Origin: Smittia aterrima
Lineage: Eukaryota > Arthropoda > Insecta > Diptera > Chironomidae
Length of the DNA stretch: 64,000 nt
Assembly: GCA_033063855.1 (NCBI GenBank)
Contig: CP093830.1
Span: forward strand, 16,740,854 to 16,804,853
Direction of reading: 5' to 3'
The notes beneath the pieces were generated by a model, which was not told the origin of the DNA, did no database searches, and saw nothing but the letters and a program-made list of their open reading frames with translations. The stretch's first letter is position 1, and each line of letters starts with the position of its first letter. Both the position numbers and the translations under genes were made by a program. Shown here one piece after another: positions 62,041-64,000 of the stretch.

Positions 62041-62170
62041 GACATGGCTCTGAAATCTAATTCTATTTGATCCTTTATGTAGCTTCGAGTAACTGTCCAT
62101 CAACTTCTCTGTCATCTGCAAATCCAATGAGTTGTGAAGATTGGGCTCGATCTTCTTACCAACCTCCTCT
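62041..62170 (-). pseudogene. Possible degenerate non-LTR reverse transcriptase fragment
   Basis: Minus-strand translation of 62134..62111 gives QLIGFADD, which resembles the catalytic block of insect non-LTR retrotransposon reverse transcriptases (x-x-ADD). It is followed by a few residues and a stop. The match is short, no other RT block is visible, and another minus-strand frame is also open here. It lies between two protease copies. Confidence 0.3.
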
Positions 62171-62548
62171 ATGTAGAACAAGTTAATCAGCGTCATAATA
62201 TTTCGATAAGATTTGTATCATTTTAATGACTCTTAAAGTAAGTGTTCAGCGTCATATTGTTTTCGAAAGACTTCGGTAAAGATAAGAGCAACGCATGATT
62301 CTATCAACTAAAGGGCTTTTTATCCGAAACACGAAAAATTCAAACATTGCCATTTTATATGAAATATCATTCAGAAATGAAAATTATTTTTATGAAATTT
62401 TCCAGGTCAGAGACTACTTAAGAAGTCTTAGGAGTAATCTCTGAATCGAAGCTTCTTCGCCAAATCTGTTGACAAATAAAATTTCCAAGTGTTTTCGAGG
62501 GAATTTCCAGCGGCAGCGAAGATCTTATGGCTTTTACTTAATCTGCTC

Positions 62549-62586
62549 GATAAGACTTATCACTAATGTCGCAAGAGTTCGATAAT
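62549..62586. promoter_or_regulatory. GATA-factor sites of protease 2
   Basis: GATAAG (62549..62554) is followed one base later by its reverse complement CTTATC (62556..62561), forming a paired palindromic site; a weaker GATAAT lies at 62581. They sit 15-52 nt before the TATA box. Confidence 0.55.
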
Positions 62587-62600
62587 ATTTTCACAATAAG

Positions 62601-62606
62601 TATAAA
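62601..62606 (+). promoter_or_regulatory. TATA box of protease 2
   Basis: TATAAA 59 nt before the ATG at 62660. It runs into an in-frame ATG (TATAAATG, ATG at 62606) that would add 18 residues; as part of the TATA box this ATG cannot be in the mRNA, so it is not the start. Confidence 0.75.
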
Positions 62607-62659
62607 TGCTTCTGATTTCAACTCAATCGTCTAAGTTTTGTTTTGAAGTTATAGACAGG

Positions 62660-63596
62660 ATGAAGGTTCTTTTCGTTTTGTCGTTGGCTCTTGCAGCCGC
62701 GATGGCCGCGCCCACTGAAGATATCAGTGCAGCGATCGTTGGAGGAACTAACGCAATTCCTCATGAATTCCCTTTCACCGTATCCATCCAGTGGGTCATT
62801 CTCGGTATCTCGAGCCACGTTTGTGGAGGAGTCATCATCGGCAACGAATGGGTTTTGTCCGCTGCTCATTGCTTCACTGAAACTCCAACTCTTGGATCAC
62901 TTGAGATCTTGGCTGGCAAACACAGTTTGGCAGTGACTGAACCTGGACAAGTTCGTGTTGGCATTAACCGTGATGCATCGGTCAAGCATCCAGGATGGAA
63001 TCCCGGAGGTGGCGTTGGCCCTGACGATCTTGTTCTTGTTCGTTTGGCTACTCCACTTACTTTCTCTGCTACAATTCGTGCCATTCGTTTGCCACAAGCT
63101 AACGTCGTCCCAGAAGGAGTTGGAACTTTGTCAGGCTGGGGATCAATGGGCGCCGGCGGCGCTGCAACTATCCTTCAAAAAGCTGATTTGCCAAAGATGG
63201 AAATCAACGCCTGTCGTCAAGCTTTCAATGCCATTGGCTTGAATGGAGCCTTGGTTGACGATACCAACTTCTGTACTGGTCCCTTGACCGGAGGATTGTC
63301 TGCATGCTCAGGTAATTATTGATAAAAAAAAATCTTCATGTTCATAATTAAACGAATGAACCTCTCAGGTGATTCTGGCGGCCCAATTATTCAAGGAGTT
63401 TCCCCCAACGAAGTTGTCACTGGAATCGTTTCATGGGGAGTCACACCGTAAGTTGAAATTTTATTTAATTTCCCTGAAGGTTTCAACATTTTTTGTTTTA
63501 AACAGTTGCGGTTCCGTCGGAGCCCCAAGTGGAGTCTTCAAACAAGTCAGCTCTTTCATTGATTGGATCCAACAACACACTGGAATCACTCCATAA
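62660..63596 (+). CDS. Brachyurin-like S1 serine protease 2, with altered activation site
   Basis: Three exons, 62660..63311, 63369..63447 and 63506..63596, give 273 aa. The signal peptide is MKVLFVLSLALAAAMAA. The triad His70, Asp123 and Ser220 is intact, and the pocket again reads SACSGDSGGP (Ser at position 189). The activation junction is Ala25-Ile26 (SAA|IVGG) instead of Arg-Ile as in copy 1, so trypsin-like cleavage is not expected. It is three residues shorter than copy 1 in the GSMGAGGAA loop. Long stretches of nucleotide identity with copy 1 (around the active-site Asp region and the start of exon 3) indicate recent duplication or gene conversion. The start is set by homology and by the TATA position. 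The product is probably a secreted gut enzyme. Confidence 0.95.
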
Positions 63597-63617
63597 AAAT
63601 TTAATTTCTCGAAATTC

Positions 63618-63623
63618 AATAAA
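63618..63623 (+). promoter_or_regulatory. Poly(A) signal of protease 2
   Basis: AATAAA 21 nt after the stop codon, equivalent to the signal of copy 1. Confidence 0.7.
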
Positions 63624-63757
63624 GAAATAATTTTTAAAAGTTAGCAAAGTTTGTCTCTTTAATCTTTTTCTTTTAATGCTCAAACTTCATGAATGAAACT
63701 TTTTCAGACAAAACATTATTTTTCATTTTCAATCAGTTATCAACAGCGTAATGTTCC

Positions 63758-63825
63758 GATAAGATTTGTTACATTAACCAAAGGAAGTTATGAGCATTTT
63801 GGGATAAAACTTAAGATAAGTTATC
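63758..63825. promoter_or_regulatory. GATA-factor sites of protease 3
   Basis: GATAAG at 63758..63763 and 63815..63820, the second immediately followed by TTATC on the same strand (a reverse GATAA), plus GATAAA at 63803. They lie 40-110 nt before the TATA box. Confidence 0.55.
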
Positions 63826-63865
63826 GCGTCGTTCAAAGTTCATTGATTAGATTTATTCGTTTTCC

Positions 63866-63871
63866 TATAAA
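63866..63871 (+). promoter_or_regulatory. TATA box of protease 3
   Basis: TATAAA again exactly 59 nt before the ATG (63925). Confidence 0.7.
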
Positions 63872-63924
63872 TTTCCCTGACATTTTAATAAACGCTGAAG
63901 TATTTTTTCGGAGCTACTGAGAAG

Positions 63925-64000
63925 ATGAAGGTTGCTTTAATTTTGTCGTTGGCGATCGCAGTCGCGTTGGCCGCACCTGCTGAAGAAATTGCTCCTGCAA
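63925..64000 (+). CDS. Third tandem serine protease (5' end only, cut by window edge)
   Basis: Seventy-six nucleotides encode MKVALILSLAIAVALAAPAEEIAPA, a signal peptide and propeptide start almost superimposable on copies 1 and 2. The protease domain lies beyond the window, so its identity rests on the shared leader, TATA spacing and GATA sites. It shows that the array continues to the right. Confidence 0.85.
   Translation, partial: MKVALILSLAIAVALAAPAEEIAPA

Noticed and set aside
62606..62659. In-frame upstream ATG for protease 2, adding 18 residues before MKVLF
   Set aside because: The ATG is the end of the TATA box (TATAAATG). Copies 1 and 3 have the TATA at the same place and start 59 nt later with the same MKV signal peptide.
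1..64000. CRISPR arrays, bacterial operons, riboswitches, prophage
   Set aside because: The window is a spliced eukaryotic nuclear genome; no direct-repeat/spacer arrays or bacterial signals were seen.

Overview
This is a stretch of an insect nuclear genome. It is AT-rich, with intron-containing genes on both strands, most introns short (about 50-120 nt, GT...AG), and AATAAA poly(A) signals. Gene content (taranis, Chromator, jaguar/myosin VI, Saposin-related, mtSSB, CHORD/morgana, tandem serine proteases) points to a dipteran. The compact introns suggest a nematoceran such as a midge, but that last step is inference. Exon structures below were read by eye from splice sites and reading-frame continuity. 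For every complete gene the summed exon lengths are a multiple of three and end at a stop codon.

Layout: Ctr9 (minus, cut by the left edge); phosphoglycerate mutase (minus); an N4BP2-like P-loop/CUE/Smr protein (plus); mitochondrial SSB (minus); CHORD/morgana co-chaperone (minus); last coding exon of taranis (minus). Then about 8.4 kb without a recognisable gene, rich in GAGA and TATA-like motifs, probably holding taranis 5' exons and regulatory DNA. Next come an SLC16-type monocarboxylate transporter (minus), myosin VI (minus), a BTB-zinc finger protein (minus) divergent from Yif1 (plus), Chromator (plus), a CRAL-TRIO lipid-binding protein (minus), a BTB-BACK-PHR protein (plus), a large PRRT3/4-like seven-pass membrane protein (minus), prosaposin/Sap-r (plus) convergent with the small COX-assembly gene PET100 (minus), a 4.4 kb gene-free stretch, and a tandem array of brachyurin-like digestive serine proteases (plus) that runs off the right edge.

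Most genes are unrelated housekeeping or regulatory loci: transcription and chromatin (Ctr9, taranis, Chromator, BTB-ZF), mitochondria (mtSSB, PET100), trafficking and lysosome (jaguar, Yif1, Sap-r), and glycolysis/lactate transport (Pglym, MCT). The protease array is the one clear multi-gene system. Its three members share an identical 59-nt TATA-to-ATG spacing and upstream GATAAG sites, which suggests co-regulated gut expression. The second member has lost the basic residue at its activation cleavage site.

I did not find a clearly new biological system. The best leads are the zymogen change in the second protease, the seven-pass protein with very long low-complexity flanks, an in-frame 51-nt 'exitron' in the BTB-ZF gene, an in-frame 45-nt cassette-like exon in the myosin VI tail, and the GAGA-rich region upstream of taranis.
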